Assembly (NCBI GenBank): GCA_050732575.1
Contig: JBOHRF010000001.1
Coordinates: forward strand, 47,784-111,783
DNA: 64,000 bases
From: JBBDWZ01 sp050732575
GTDB lineage: Bacteria > Gemmatimonadota > Gemmatimonadetes > Longimicrobiales > RSA9
Direction: 5' to 3'
The notes beneath the pieces are model-generated. The model did not search any database. It was not told where the DNA came from and saw only the letters and a program-made list of their open reading frames with translations. Shown in pieces: positions 45,511-55,214 of this stretch. How positions within the stretch are numbered: the first letter of the stretch is position 1; each line of letters starts with the position of its first letter. The translations under genes and the position numbers were made by a program.

Positions 45511-46562
45511 AGGTCACGCGTGAATTGCTACGACGATTGCCCAAAACGGACCTCCATGTCCATCTGGACGGCAGCGTGCGCGCGGAAACGCTGATCGAGT
45601 TGGCGCGCAAGTACGGGAAGGAGATGCCGCGCTGGGACGCGGACGAGCTGCGCACCTACATGAACGTAACGGACGCGCGCAACCTGGTGGACTACCTGGC
45701 TCGCTTCGACATCACGCTGTCTGTCATGCAGACGACGGAGGCCCTCGAACGCATTGCCTACGAACTGGCCCAGGACGCTGCGGCGGAGACCGTTCGCTAC
45801 ATGGAAGTGCGCTACTCACCCGTGCTCAACATTCGGGATGGCCTCACGCTCAATGCGGCAGTGGAAGCGCCGCTGGCCGGATTGCGCCGCGCCGAGCGCG
45901 ACTTCGGCATCCGCACGCGCGTCATCATCTGCGGCCTGCGCAACATGAGCCCCATGACCACTACGGACCTGGCCGATCTTACGCTGCAGTATAAGGGCCG
46001 TGGTGTGGTAGGATTCGACCTGGCCGGCGCTGAGGACAACTATCCGGCCAAAAAGCACCGTGACGCCTTCTATCGAGTAATCAACGCCAACATTGCGGCC
46101 ACCATCCATGCGGGTGAGGCCTACGGTCCAGAGTCGATTCACCAGGCGCTGCATTACTGTGCCGCCAATCGCATCGGCCACGGTACGCGGCTGTTCGAAG
46201 ACCCCGACCTCATGCACTACGTCAATGATTTCCGCATCCCACTCGAGGTATGCCTCACTTCCAACGTGCAGACCCGCGCCGTTGCGTCCTATGCCGAGCA
46301 TCCGTTCCGGCTCTACTATGATGAGGGGCTGGTGGTCACGCTCAACACCGACAACCGGTTGATGAGCGGTACAACGGTCAGCCAGGAGTTCTGGCACGCG
46401 CACCAGCACCTGGACTTCACCTGGGACGAATTGTGTGATGTGGCGGTCATGGGCTTCGAAAGTGCCTTCCTTCCCTACCAGGAGAAAATCGCGCTGGTGG
46501 AGCAGGTCAAAGAGGAGATCGTGCGACTGACCGATGAAGCGCGGGAGATGCAGATGGCTTGA
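45507..46562 (+). CDS. add: Adenosine deaminase
   Basis: The 351-aa protein has KTDLHVHLDGSVR (zinc-binding HxH), TIHAGEAYGPESI, IGHGTRL and LNTDNRLM, the amidohydrolase zinc and catalytic residues of adenosine deaminase. It deaminates adenosine to inosine. Its start overlaps the nucleotidase stop (ATGA), so it probably receives adenosine released by that exported enzyme after uptake. The stop is followed within five bases by a 9-bp tandem repeat. Confidence 0.94.
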   Translation: MKVTRELLRRLPKTDLHVHLDGSVRAETLIELARKYGKEMPRWDADELRTYMNVTDARNLVDYLARFDITLSVMQTTEALERIAYELAQDAAAETVRYMEVRYSPVLNIRDGLTLNAAVEAPLAGLRRAERDFGIRTRVIICGLRNMSPMTTTDLADLTLQYKGRGVVGFDLAGAEDNYPAKKHRDAFYRVINANIAATIHAGEAYGPESIHQALHYCAANRIGHGTRLFEDPDLMHYVNDFRIPLEVCLTSNVQTRAVASYAEHPFRLYYDEGLVVTLNTDNRLMSGTTVSQEFWHAHQHLDFTWDELCDVAVMGFESAFLPYQEKIALVEQVKEEIVRLTDEAREMQMA

Positions 46563-46566
46563 GCGA

Positions 46567-46674
46567 CGGGCGTGTCGGGCGTATCGGGCGTATCGGGCGT
46601 ATCGGGCGTATCGGGCGTATCGGGGAAATAAAATCTGGTCCCGATACGCCCGACACGCCCGCTACGCCCGTTAC
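46567..46674. repeat. 9-bp repeats in opposed orientation between convergent genes
   Basis: On the plus strand CGGGCGTGT (46567-46575) is followed by five exact CGGGCGTAT units (46576-46620). After a 20-base AT-richer spacer, 46641-46674 carries the same motif on the minus strand (units ending TAG, TGT and TAT). Twenty bases of each side are perfectly complementary, so the tract can form a long hairpin between the 3' ends of add and the TonB-receptor gene, and may terminate both. Confidence 0.85.
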
Positions 46675-46682
46675 TTCTGGCT

Positions 46683-49600
46683 CTAAAAGCGGTACCGCAA
46701 CCCGATCTGCGCCTGGAACTGATACGGATCGAATCCGGTTGGCTGCGCCACGCCAAAGCCGCGCTCGGGAGTAGCCGGCGTGGTACCGGAGGCAGGAACG
46801 GCCGGGAAATAGTTTACGCGGTAGACCACACGACCGGTTGCCTGATCGAAGGACCGTGCATCGACCAGGTTGGTAGCGCCGGTAAAGACGCCCATGTAGC
46901 GACTCCAGTCGTTGTTCATGCCGTTCAGCACGTTGAACAGATCGATGAGCAGTTCGGCGCGCTGGCCGCGGAAAGTCGTGATGTCCTTGGACAATCTCAA
47001 ATCCAACGAGTGCCACCAGGGGCCGCGGCAACTGTTGCGCCTGGCAACCTGATCAAGCTGCTCGGCCAGGCAGTCCCAGCGCTCCAACAGTCCGTTCAGC
47101 TTGTCCAGATCCGTCTGTCCGCCTTCCCATTGCAGGCTACGGCTGATCATCGCCCGGTCGTTGAACAGCTGGCCATCGCCGTTGACATCGCCGTTCACCA
47201 CGGGCGTGAAGGGCAAGCCGGATTGCGAGCGCCAGATACCATTGATGTTGAAGCCGTAGGGCGCGCGCCAGCGGAAATTGGCTGCCACGGTGTGCCGCCG
47301 CTCGAAGCGGGAAACGCCCCAAAGAAGGTCTTCGTCACCCACGTCTCCCACCGCATTGGGGTTTCCTGCGGTCAGTTCACTACCCCAGCCCTCGTTGCTG
47401 GTGCAGCACGAAAATGAACTATTGTCATGGGCGTTCACGTAAGCATAACTCAGCGCAGCATGCAGCTTGTCACTCACCTGCTGGTCGAGCGTAACGGTCG
47501 CGCTGTATGAACGCGCCTCGCCGTCGGACGTGTTCAAGTACACGCGCTCCATGGAAGCGCTGTACAGTTTGCCGGGCGAGGGCGCCGAACTGGCCGGGTT
47601 CCAGCCTGTGCGCCCCGTGAAGACGGGTCGATTCTGCTCGCCGGCCAGGGCAAAGCAAGACGCGATGGCAAGCGGGTCGCGCGGTTGGCCAGGGGCACGA
47701 ACTGCCTGGCATGCACGCGCGCCAAAGTTCAGGTCCTTGACCGTGAATTGGTTCGTCGAGCCGCTGTAAATCAGATCGATACCGATCCTGGTATTGCTAC
47801 TCACTAGCAGATGCTCGTAGCCAAGGCTGGCTTTCAGCGTCTGGGGTAGCTCGAAGTCCTCGCTGAATAGTGCGTACTCGGCGCGACCTGTGGGTGCAGC
47901 GCCGCCCCGACACGCAGTTGGATTCCGCGTGCCTTGTGAGGCCGCCATCATCTCCTGCACCACGGCGGGTGTGAGTGACGGCACATTGGTCCCGGTGCAG
48001 AATACGCTCAGCAGCGGCCGCTCCGAGGAGATGACGTTGCCCGCCAGCACGGTAGGCGCACGCCCAACCATCACGCCCACACCGCCGCGCAGCACGCGCG
48101 CCTGGCCACCGAAGTCGTAGGCAAAGGAAAAGCGCGGCGAGATACCGGTAAACTCGGGCATGAGGCTGGTATCGTATCCGAGCGTGTCACGCACCAACGG
48201 CGCAGTGGGCGGGCTGTCCGGGAACTTCGTACCCTGGTAGCGCAGCCCCAGGGTCACGAGCAACCGATCGGTGGCTTGAAAATCGTCCTGCACGTACGCG
48301 GAGTATTCCGTGTAGTCGAACTCGGCCAGCGGCACGTCATATTGCGGACAGATCACCGGCTCGCCCGCTGCGTTGGCGGTCAGTGCAACCGGACATGCGC
48401 GCGTGTTGCGCGAATAGCTGTTGATGCGGCCCGCCTCAAAGTCGGCCAGGTTAGTGAATGAGAAGGTACCGGCTCCACTCAGCCAGAAGGTGTTGACGTT
48501 GTTCCCCAGGATGACGTTGCCACCCAACTTCAGACTGTGGTTGCCCAGACGATAGTTGAGGTTGTCGATGAACTGCAGCTTCGATTCTTCCAGCCGGTTG
48601 CGGAAGATGGTACCGTCGCCGCCAAAGAAGACGCTGGTCGTGCCCGTCACTCGGCCAATCGTGAACTGCGGAATGTAGCCGCCATCCTCACGCGCAGGGC
48701 GCGGCCGATCTTCATACGACCACTGAAAACGGAGCGTGTTGAACAGATTACCGCTGAACACCGAGTTCAGCTCCGCGACGGTGGAATAGACCTTGTCGAG
48801 GAACGCACCGGTGCTGGTAATCGCTTCCGTTGCACTCAATCGATCGTTGGTCTGCTCGAAATCTGAGAAGTTCTGCCGCAGCGTCAGGCGGTGCTTGTCC
48901 GAAACGGTCCAGTCCAGCCGACCGAACAGGACCGTATTGTTCTCCTCCTGCTCGAACGTACCGAAGTAATTGGAGGCGCCGGTGATTCCATACCGGCTGA
49001 CCAGCGCGTTGATGACGCGGGTGAGCGAGTCCTGCGCAATAGCCGTAGTTCCGGCTCCCGGAACGGTGGCAAAAATGGGCTGCGCTTTGCGCTGCACGTC
49101 GGCGGACACAAAGAAGTGCAGGCGATCCCGCAGCACGGGACCCGATGCGCTGGCGCCAAACTGATTGACGTAATAGTCGCGCGGCGGCGCACCCAGAAAA
49201 TCATCGCCTGTCAAGCGCTCGCCCCGCCGATAGTAGAAGGCCGTACCGCTGAAATCGTTGGAACCCGTGCGCGTCACGGCATTGACCACACCACCCTGGT
49301 AGCTGCCATACTCCACGTCATAGCCGTTGCTGATGAGTTGGAATTCCTTGATCGACTCGAGCGAGAAGGCAAAGGGCGAGCGGGATGAACCGCGGTTTTC
49401 GCCGAAATAGATATTGTTGGCATCGGCACCATCGATCTGAACGTTGGTACCGGACGTGCGCGCGCCACCAATGGAGAACTGGCCACCCGTGCCAATGCCA
49501 GGTTGAGGGCTCACCAGCGGTGAAAGGTTCAGGAAGTCAGTAAAGTCACGGCCGGCCACGGGAAGATTCTCCACCTGCTGCGTGGCGACGCGCTGTACCA

Positions 49601-50021
49601 CGCCGGCCTGCGTTACGTCCACGCGCGTGCCTGCGACAACTTCAATACCATCAATCGCCACCGCCTGGACGGCCATGGAAAAATCGACCGTGGTGGCCAC
49701 GCCAGAGCTCGCCATGATGCCGTTGCGTTGGGCCGATTGGAAGCCGATGGAAGTGACCTGCACGGTATAGGGCCCACCGGGCGGCAACAGAGGGACGACG
49801 TAGCGACCCTCGGTGTCGCTGAGCACGCTTCTTTCCAGGCCGGTCGTCGTATTGCGGGTCACGACCTGGGCGCCCACCACCGGCTGATTGTCCGACCCGG
49901 CCACTCGACCGCGAATGGTGCCGGTGGTAGCACTTTGTTGGGCGGAGGTTGGCGCAACGAACAGGATGAGGCTGGTGGCGGCCGTAAGAAAACGAGCCGT
50001 AGTGCGGCGTGGGCACGACAT
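46683..50021 (-). CDS. TonB-dependent receptor with carboxypeptidase-regulatory N-terminus (Oar-like), copy 2
   Basis: The protein of about 1112 aa has a signal peptide (ending PTSAQQ) and a carboxypeptidase-regulatory-like beta-sandwich at ~30-110 (GTIRGRVAGSDNQPVVGAQV ... EGRYVVPLLPPGGPYTV). A plug domain (NLPVAGRDFTDFLNLSP, IDGADANNIYFGENRG) and a large 22-strand type barrel follow, ending in RYRF. It is an outer-membrane importer powered by TonB/ExbBD; the substrate is unknown. ATG 50021 has GGAGG five bases upstream. The next gene upstream encodes a paralogue. Confidence 0.9.
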   Translation of the reverse strand: MSCPRRTTARFLTAATSLILFVAPTSAQQSATTGTIRGRVAGSDNQPVVGAQVVTRNTTTGLERSVLSDTEGRYVVPLLPPGGPYTVQVTSIGFQSAQRNGIMASSGVATTVDFSMAVQAVAIDGIEVVAGTRVDVTQAGVVQRVATQQVENLPVAGRDFTDFLNLSPLVSPQPGIGTGGQFSIGGARTSGTNVQIDGADANNIYFGENRGSSRSPFAFSLESIKEFQLISNGYDVEYGSYQGGVVNAVTRTGSNDFSGTAFYYRRGERLTGDDFLGAPPRDYYVNQFGASASGPVLRDRLHFFVSADVQRKAQPIFATVPGAGTTAIAQDSLTRVINALVSRYGITGASNYFGTFEQEENNTVLFGRLDWTVSDKHRLTLRQNFSDFEQTNDRLSATEAITSTGAFLDKVYSTVAELNSVFSGNLFNTLRFQWSYEDRPRPAREDGGYIPQFTIGRVTGTTSVFFGGDGTIFRNRLEESKLQFIDNLNYRLGNHSLKLGGNVILGNNVNTFWLSGAGTFSFTNLADFEAGRINSYSRNTRACPVALTANAAGEPVICPQYDVPLAEFDYTEYSAYVQDDFQATDRLLVTLGLRYQGTKFPDSPPTAPLVRDTLGYDTSLMPEFTGISPRFSFAYDFGGQARVLRGGVGVMVGRAPTVLAGNVISSERPLLSVFCTGTNVPSLTPAVVQEMMAASQGTRNPTACRGGAAPTGRAEYALFSEDFELPQTLKASLGYEHLLVSSNTRIGIDLIYSGSTNQFTVKDLNFGARACQAVRAPGQPRDPLAIASCFALAGEQNRPVFTGRTGWNPASSAPSPGKLYSASMERVYLNTSDGEARSYSATVTLDQQVSDKLHAALSYAYVNAHDNSSFSCCTSNEGWGSELTAGNPNAVGDVGDEDLLWGVSRFERRHTVAANFRWRAPYGFNINGIWRSQSGLPFTPVVNGDVNGDGQLFNDRAMISRSLQWEGGQTDLDKLNGLLERWDCLAEQLDQVARRNSCRGPWWHSLDLRLSKDITTFRGQRAELLIDLFNVLNGMNNDWSRYMGVFTGATNLVDARSFDQATGRVVYRVNYFPAVPASGTTPATPERGFGVAQPTGFDPYQFQAQIGLRYRF

Positions 50022-50130
50022 TGCGCCTCCAGTTGTGTTATGGCTTCTGGGAAATCGACGAAACGATACCACCGTGGAAGGCGTCCGCCGGGGTATCGGA
50101 CGTGGCGGAACAATAGACGGCGCTCAGGGC

Positions 50131-50173
50131 AACGACAAGAGTGGGGCGCGGCCCACAATAGACCGCGCCCCAC
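50131..50173 (-). terminator. Strong terminator after the upstream TonB-receptor gene
   Basis: On the minus strand GTGGGGCGCGG and CCGCGCCCCAC form an 11-pair stem (plus coordinates 50141-50151 and 50163-50173) with an 11-base loop, followed by TCTTGTCGTT. It lies 28 bases after the receptor stop at 50201. Confidence 0.8.
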
Positions 50174-50200
50174 CGTGCAACGAATCAGTAAGAAGCCCGT

Positions 50201-53200
50201 CTAGAACGAGTAGCGCAGCGTCAACTGAATCTGATGGAAGTTCGAAGCTGCCGTGCTCTTTGTGAATGGCCCGTTCCTTTTCGCCGTGGCGTTGAACAAA
50301 TAATTCGGCATGGACTGCGAGATCGGCCCCGCCGTGCGGCCGGTGGGTGCCAGAATGGCCTGTTGCGGGAAATTGGCACTCAATGTGGGCAACTCGATCT
50401 GGCCCCAATCCTGACCGAATCGCTTGCCCAAATAGTTCAGGGCATTGAATACGTCGAGCTGGATGGCCACGTTCTGACCGCGCCAGGCGGGTAGTGACTG
50501 GCGGATGGACAAATCCATTCGGTGCTGGAACGGGCTGCGGCAACTGTTGCGCTCCATGATCTGGCCGCGCTGATCGTTCAGGCAGTCGTGTTGGGCAAGG
50601 AAATCTTCAAACGCTTGCCCTTCTGCGGCGTTCAGCTGAAAAGCGGCACCCGTGCCCGTGCCAATACGGATCTCGTTCGGGTCCGTGGCATTGCGCGGGA
50701 TGTAGAGCGGATCGTTCGTGGTCACCAGGTCGCCGTTGATGTCGCCATTGCTGACGTACGTGAAGGGCGTGCCTGATGTGCCTTCATAATAGAGCGAAAT
50801 GTCCGTCCTGGTGGGCAACGTATAGGATCCGTGCGCCATGATCCGATGGGGGCGCGAGAAGTAGGATGTTGCCGGCTTCAGATCCTCGAAGGCGCCAGCA
50901 AACTGAGCGCCGTTGCGGAAGTTCGAAATGGCACGGTCCGATGTCAGGCTCTGCAGATCCTTCGACGCCATGAACGTATACCCTAGCGACGCCTGGAACC
51001 GGTTGGTGAAGCGTTTGTTGAGCAGACCTGAAATCGTGTAATTGTAGTCTTCCGATTGGTTGGTGACGCTGATCAGGCCTTCGCTGAAATTGGCTCCCTT
51101 GTAGGTCGTGATGTAGCGCTGGTTGTTGTTGGTCACACCATGGGTAGCAGAGATGGTGTCGGCATACAAAACGCGGCCATTGCGATCCAGATACGGAGCA
51201 CCGTTGACCAGGCGCGGTCCCCGCAGATTGAGATCCCGAATCAGCACACCATTGATCGCTTTGCGATAAACGGCTTCCACGGTGAGAACGGTGGCCCAGG
51301 GCAGCTGCCGATCGAAGCCGGCCGACGCAGCGAGGCTCTGCGGATACTTGAAATCCGGATCGGTATGATTCACGCCTGCCGTACCCGCCTGCCCATTGGT
51401 GGGCACGGGCTGGGTGGCGCAATTGCGCGGCATGCTATTGACATCGGTTGTGAAGATAGGCACACCGCCAGCGGCAGGCGTGCATACCAGGGCAACCAGG
51501 CCGAGTCCCGTATTCGCGTACGAATTCCCGATCAGGATGAAGGGCGGCGCGCCCGTGTAGATGCCCAGACTCCCGCGCACCTGGTTCCGATTGTCGCCCG
51601 TAACATCGTAGTTGAAGCCGAGCCGCGGTGAAAACAGCACCTGCGCCTTTGGAATATCCGATGTGCGAACACCGAGCGTTGAGAAGGCGTTGGCCAGGTC
51701 CGCATTGTCCAGCGGATCATCCACGAAGCGCGGCATGTCGGCGCGCAGACCGACCGTCAGCGTCAGTCGGTCGGTCGGCGCCCACTGATCCTGGGCATAC
51801 AAGCTGCCCATCTGAACGCTGAAATCAGCCGCGATCCCACGCCCTGTGCCGCTGTTATCGTAGCCATAGCTATAGCCTGAGGGCGCACGGTTGCGCAGCG
51901 CGGTCAGGTTGGGGAATACCCAAACACCAAAGGATCGCTGCGCAAAGTTGTTGAACACGTTGTCGTGCTCGAACCGCCCACCAAGGGTCAACGTGTGACT
52001 GCCCATCGGAATGGTCAAGTTGTTGACGATCTCGAAGATCTCCTGCTCCAACAAATTGCCCGGTGAGAACTGTTCCGTGCCGAAAGTGGCGACCGCGCTA
52101 CCATTGTTAATGCCTACGCTGATCTCAGGCGTGCGCACCGGGATGGCGCGCTCGTCCTTGAGCAGGTTGACACCCGCCAACAACTCGTTTTGCCAGCCGT
52201 TGGCCAGGTTCGAATAGAGCTGCAACACGGTAGAGGCGTTGCGGCTGGTCCGGGAATACATGTTGGAACCGAAGCGGAATCCGCTGTTCTGCGAGTTGGG
52301 GTTGCTGTTGAAGGACGTGGTGTTGCGCGAGAAATCGTCATCCTCCGCATTGTTGAAGATCTGCCGCAGGACCAGGCGGTGGCGATCGTTGATGGCAAAG
52401 TCGATCCGGGCAAACAGGTTGGTCAGCGGATTGTTGAGATTCACCGGGTTCGTGGCGCCCACATCGAACAAGGGCTGCATGATGGTGGTAATCTCGCGTA
52501 ACGTGTCACCCGCAATGCGCGGGTCGAATGCGCCGGTTCCGCCCAGGTAGGGCCCGGTAGCCGGTCGTTCTCTCTGCTGAAACTCGGGCGCAATGAAGAA
52601 ATGCAGCCGGTCTTGAATGATCGGACCGCCCAGGTTGAAGGCAAACTGGCGGACATCCAGCTCGGACGCGCGCAGCGGCCGGGCGGCTAGCCGCTCATTG
52701 CGGTACGTGATGCTGCCGCCGCCATGGAAGTCATTCGTTCCGTTCTTGGTTACGGCATTGACCAGCATGCCGGTGAAGTTGCCCTGCCGGACATCCGAGG
52801 GTGTGAACGAAACACGGATCTCCTTCACGGCATCCTGCGAGACGAGCTTGGCACCTGCCGAGCCGCCCGGTACACTGCCCGAGCCATTCAGGTTGAAACG
52901 ATCCTGTTGATTGGCACCGTCAATGGTGTAGCTGTTGAAGCGATTGTATTGCCCGCCCGCACTGAACCCGTTGCCGTCCTGCGGCTTGGCCACCTGGGGC
53001 GCCATCTTGACCAGGTCCAGGAAATCACGGCTCAGCGTGGGCGCGCGCGCGACCGTGGAATCCGAAATGAATGTGCTCACACCCTGGCGCGTGGGGCTGA
53101 AGTCCGCGGTGCGTGAGGTGGTTACCTCCAATGCGGCCAGGGCCACGGCCCGCTCCGACATCCGGAAGTCAATACGCGTCGCCTGTGACAGCGTGACGTA

Positions 53201-53497
53201 CACGTCGTTGCGCTCGACCGACTCGAATCCAATGCTGGTCACACGGACGCTGTACGGCCCGCCTACTTCCAGACCCTGCACGAGATAAAGTCCATTGGTG
53301 CGCGTAAGTGAGCCCGATGAATAGCCGGTGGAGCGACTCACGATCTGGACTTGCGCGCCGACCACCGGTTCACCTTGCGGATTGGTTATGGTGCCCGTGA
53401 TGGCGCCGGTCGTGACTCCTTGGGCCAGCAAGCCGCGTGGGGCAGCCAGCAGAGCCAGAGCCAGAAGTAACGTGGTCGTCTTCAGATGAGAACGCAT
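50201..53497 (-). CDS. TonB-dependent receptor with carboxypeptidase-regulatory N-terminus (Oar-like), copy 1
   Basis: The protein of about 1098 aa has a signal peptide (LLLALALLAAPRGLLAQG) and a carboxypeptidase-regulatory domain (~28-110: TGAITGTITNPQGEPVVGAQV, GLYLVQGLEVGGPYSVRV). A plug (TLSRDFLDLVKMAPQVAKPQ, YTIDGANQQDRFNLNG) and a long barrel follow, ending LTLRYSF. It imports a large or scarce nutrient through the outer membrane. ATG 53497 has GGGAGGTCAC upstream. Its 5' leader contains a terminator-like hairpin, and the paralogue follows behind another terminator. Confidence 0.9.
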   Translation of the reverse strand: MRSHLKTTTLLLALALLAAPRGLLAQGVTTGAITGTITNPQGEPVVGAQVQIVSRSTGYSSGSLTRTNGLYLVQGLEVGGPYSVRVTSIGFESVERNDVYVTLSQATRIDFRMSERAVALAALEVTTSRTADFSPTRQGVSTFISDSTVARAPTLSRDFLDLVKMAPQVAKPQDGNGFSAGGQYNRFNSYTIDGANQQDRFNLNGSGSVPGGSAGAKLVSQDAVKEIRVSFTPSDVRQGNFTGMLVNAVTKNGTNDFHGGGSITYRNERLAARPLRASELDVRQFAFNLGGPIIQDRLHFFIAPEFQQRERPATGPYLGGTGAFDPRIAGDTLREITTIMQPLFDVGATNPVNLNNPLTNLFARIDFAINDRHRLVLRQIFNNAEDDDFSRNTTSFNSNPNSQNSGFRFGSNMYSRTSRNASTVLQLYSNLANGWQNELLAGVNLLKDERAIPVRTPEISVGINNGSAVATFGTEQFSPGNLLEQEIFEIVNNLTIPMGSHTLTLGGRFEHDNVFNNFAQRSFGVWVFPNLTALRNRAPSGYSYGYDNSGTGRGIAADFSVQMGSLYAQDQWAPTDRLTLTVGLRADMPRFVDDPLDNADLANAFSTLGVRTSDIPKAQVLFSPRLGFNYDVTGDNRNQVRGSLGIYTGAPPFILIGNSYANTGLGLVALVCTPAAGGVPIFTTDVNSMPRNCATQPVPTNGQAGTAGVNHTDPDFKYPQSLAASAGFDRQLPWATVLTVEAVYRKAINGVLIRDLNLRGPRLVNGAPYLDRNGRVLYADTISATHGVTNNNQRYITTYKGANFSEGLISVTNQSEDYNYTISGLLNKRFTNRFQASLGYTFMASKDLQSLTSDRAISNFRNGAQFAGAFEDLKPATSYFSRPHRIMAHGSYTLPTRTDISLYYEGTSGTPFTYVSNGDINGDLVTTNDPLYIPRNATDPNEIRIGTGTGAAFQLNAAEGQAFEDFLAQHDCLNDQRGQIMERNSCRSPFQHRMDLSIRQSLPAWRGQNVAIQLDVFNALNYLGKRFGQDWGQIELPTLSANFPQQAILAPTGRTAGPISQSMPNYLFNATAKRNGPFTKSTAASNFHQIQLTLRYSF

Positions 53498-53551
53498 GAG
53501 CGTGACCTCCCGGGAGAGCGAACGAGTAATTTCTGGATCCGAATCCGCACA

Positions 53552-53598
53552 AACAAAAAAGCGGAAGCGGGCACGCAAGTTCCCGCGTGAAGCTTCCG
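53552..53598 (-). terminator. Terminator or attenuator in the TonB-receptor leader
   Basis: On the minus strand CGGAAGC ... GCTTCCG (outer arms 53592-53598 and 53562-53568) encloses CACGC/GCGTG and is followed by CTTTTTTG. This is a textbook intrinsic terminator. It either ends the fbp transcript or acts as an attenuator before the receptor gene. Confidence 0.85.
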
Positions 53599-53672
53599 TT
53601 GACGGAGCGGCCTGCATTGGCTGGGTTCTCGACTGCTGGTCGTTCGGACGGAGACGCGGATCAAGCGCGCAG

Positions 53673-53701
53673 AAGGTAGGAAAGCGGCGCACAAGCGTCA
53701 A
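53673..53701 (-). promoter_or_regulatory. Possible promoter before the TonB-receptor leader
   Basis: On the minus strand TTGACG (53701-53696) and TACCTT (53678-53673) are 17 bases apart. If used, the transcript would run into the hairpin at 53598-53552 before reaching the receptor gene. Confidence 0.35.
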
Positions 53702-53811
53702 GCCGTTTGACTGTTCCGAGACGGTTCGGCTACAGCGCCGTTACCACTGGGTATTGCACGGCCATTGCCTTTGACACGGGCCGGGTTTCAACTCGACCAA
53801 CCACCGAAAGG

Positions 53812-54843
53812 TCAACCGCTGGCAGCCACCGCCACGCGGTCCGCCGCCAGAAACGAGTCGGCCAGATCCATGAACTCGGTAGAGCCCATGAACAGCGGCG
53901 TGCGCTGGTGCAGGGACTCCGGTGCTACATCGAGAATGGGCTGTTCCCCGTTGGTGGCCCGGCCGCCCGCCTGCTCGCATACAAACGCGAGCGGCGCGGC
54001 CTCATACAGTAAGCGCAGTTTGCCGCGCGGGCTCTTGCGGTCGGCGGGATACATGAAAATGCCGCCGTATAGCAGCGTGCGGTGCAGGTCCGCTACCAGT
54101 GACCCGATATAGCGCGACGAGAACGGCTTGTCGTTCTTGCCGTCCACGCCCCTGAGGTGGTCGACCAGCCGCTGTTGGCCGGGCGACCAGAGTGTGTAAT
54201 TGCCGTCATTCACCGAATAAATGCGCGTGGACGGCTTGGGGATGCGGATGTCCGGGTGGCTGAGCAGGAATTCGCCAATCGAGGGGTCGAGCGTGAAACC
54301 GTGCACGCCGGTGCCGGTCGTGTAGACCATCATCGTGGATGAACCGTAGACAATGTAGCCGGCGGCCACCTGGTTGCGCCCGACTTGCAGGCAGTCCTCG
54401 AGGCAGCCGCGCGGGTGACTGGAAACCTTGCGGTGGATGGAGAAGATGGTGCCGATCGAGACATTGGCCTCGATGTTCGACGATCCATCCAGCGGATCGT
54501 AGAGAAGCGCATAGCGGCCGGTGGGAAAACGATCGGGAATGGGAATGATGTCTTCCGACTCTTCCGACGCCATGCAGCACAAATGCCCACCATGATCGAG
54601 CGCTTTGAAGATCACCTCATTGGCCCAGGCGTCCAGCTTCTGTACCTGCTCGCCGTGGACATTGCGTTCGTCCGTGCCACCCAGAATGTCGACCAGACCG
54701 GCCATGTTGACTTCACGCGCAATCATCTTGGCGGCAAACGCGATGTCGTACAGGATGTTGCTGAACGCGCCGGTGGCACCCGTATATCGACGCTCCTGCT
54801 CGATGATGTGGCGCTCAATCGTGACGACGGAGCCGGTTTTCAC
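53812..54843 (-). CDS. fbp: Fructose-1,6-bisphosphatase class I
   Basis: The 343-aa protein has the class I motifs: [21 protein letters not shown] (metal-binding Asp and Ser), ASEESEDI near ~95 and the substrate loop [23 protein letters not shown]. It hydrolyses fructose 1,6-bisphosphate in gluconeogenesis. ATG 54843 overlaps the stop of the small metallopeptidase-like gene, placing it last in a comEC-zincin-fbp run. The length is typical. Confidence 0.97.
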   Translation of the reverse strand: MKTGSVVTIERHIIEQERRYTGATGAFSNILYDIAFAAKMIAREVNMAGLVDILGGTDERNVHGEQVQKLDAWANEVIFKALDHGGHLCCMASEESEDIIPIPDRFPTGRYALLYDPLDGSSNIEANVSIGTIFSIHRKVSSHPRGCLEDCLQVGRNQVAAGYIVYGSSTMMVYTTGTGVHGFTLDPSIGEFLLSHPDIRIPKPSTRIYSVNDGNYTLWSPGQQRLVDHLRGVDGKNDKPFSSRYIGSLVADLHRTLLYGGIFMYPADRKSPRGKLRLLYEAAPLAFVCEQAGGRATNGEQPILDVAPESLHQRTPLFMGSTEFMDLADSFLAADRVAVAASG

Positions 54844-55214
54844 GCTTGCCTCCGGGGTGATGCGGGTGATGAATCATTCTGCTCATGCGCGCGCGCTTCG
54901 ACTTCATACGGGTTGCGCTGGTACCCGTAGCGCAAGTGATGGAGCACGTAGCGCAATGGGAACGTGAGGGGTTGTGCCCGCCATTGCTGCACGTGCGCCA
55001 GCTCATGACGCAGCAGGCCGGGCGTAACCCGTACTTCGGGATGCACCAGAATGGCATCGCCCAGCGTGACTGCCGCCGCGGGACGCCGCATGCCCGACAA
55101 CCAACCTCCGATGAGCGGCACCCAGCGCGTGCGGAACACGCGCACGGCGCCGGGCAATGCCACGGGCAACTCCATCTCCTGTACCATCCATCGACCGAGC
55201 AGCCGCGCCATCAT
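54840..55214 (-). CDS. Small zincin-like protein with HExxH motif
   Basis: The 124-aa protein has the sequence [23 protein letters not shown] at ~70-92. HELAH is the zinc-binding HExxH of metallopeptidases, and the following QQW resembles DUF4157-type zincins. The C-terminal third is rich in Arg/His/Tyr. No signal peptide or membrane anchor is clear, although the N-terminal ~45 residues are moderately hydrophobic. The third ligand is not obvious; a Glu in NPYEVEA (~101-107) is a candidate. It overlaps comEC and fbp by four bases each. Catalytic activity is not proven, since some members of this group are inactive. Confidence 0.7.
   Translation of the reverse strand: MMARLLGRWMVQEMELPVALPGAVRVFRTRWVPLIGGWLSGMRRPAAAVTLGDAILVHPEVRVTPGLLRHELAHVQQWRAQPLTFPLRYVLHHLRYGYQRNPYEVEARAHEQNDSSPASPRRQA

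Larger units (their letters stand above)
53498..53811. other. Regulatory region between fbp and the first TonB-receptor gene
   Basis: The 314 bases hold no gene. On the minus strand they contain, in transcription order, a possible promoter (53701-53673), then a strong terminator-like hairpin (53598-53552), then about 55 bases to the receptor ATG. No riboswitch class is recognisable. Confidence 0.6.
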
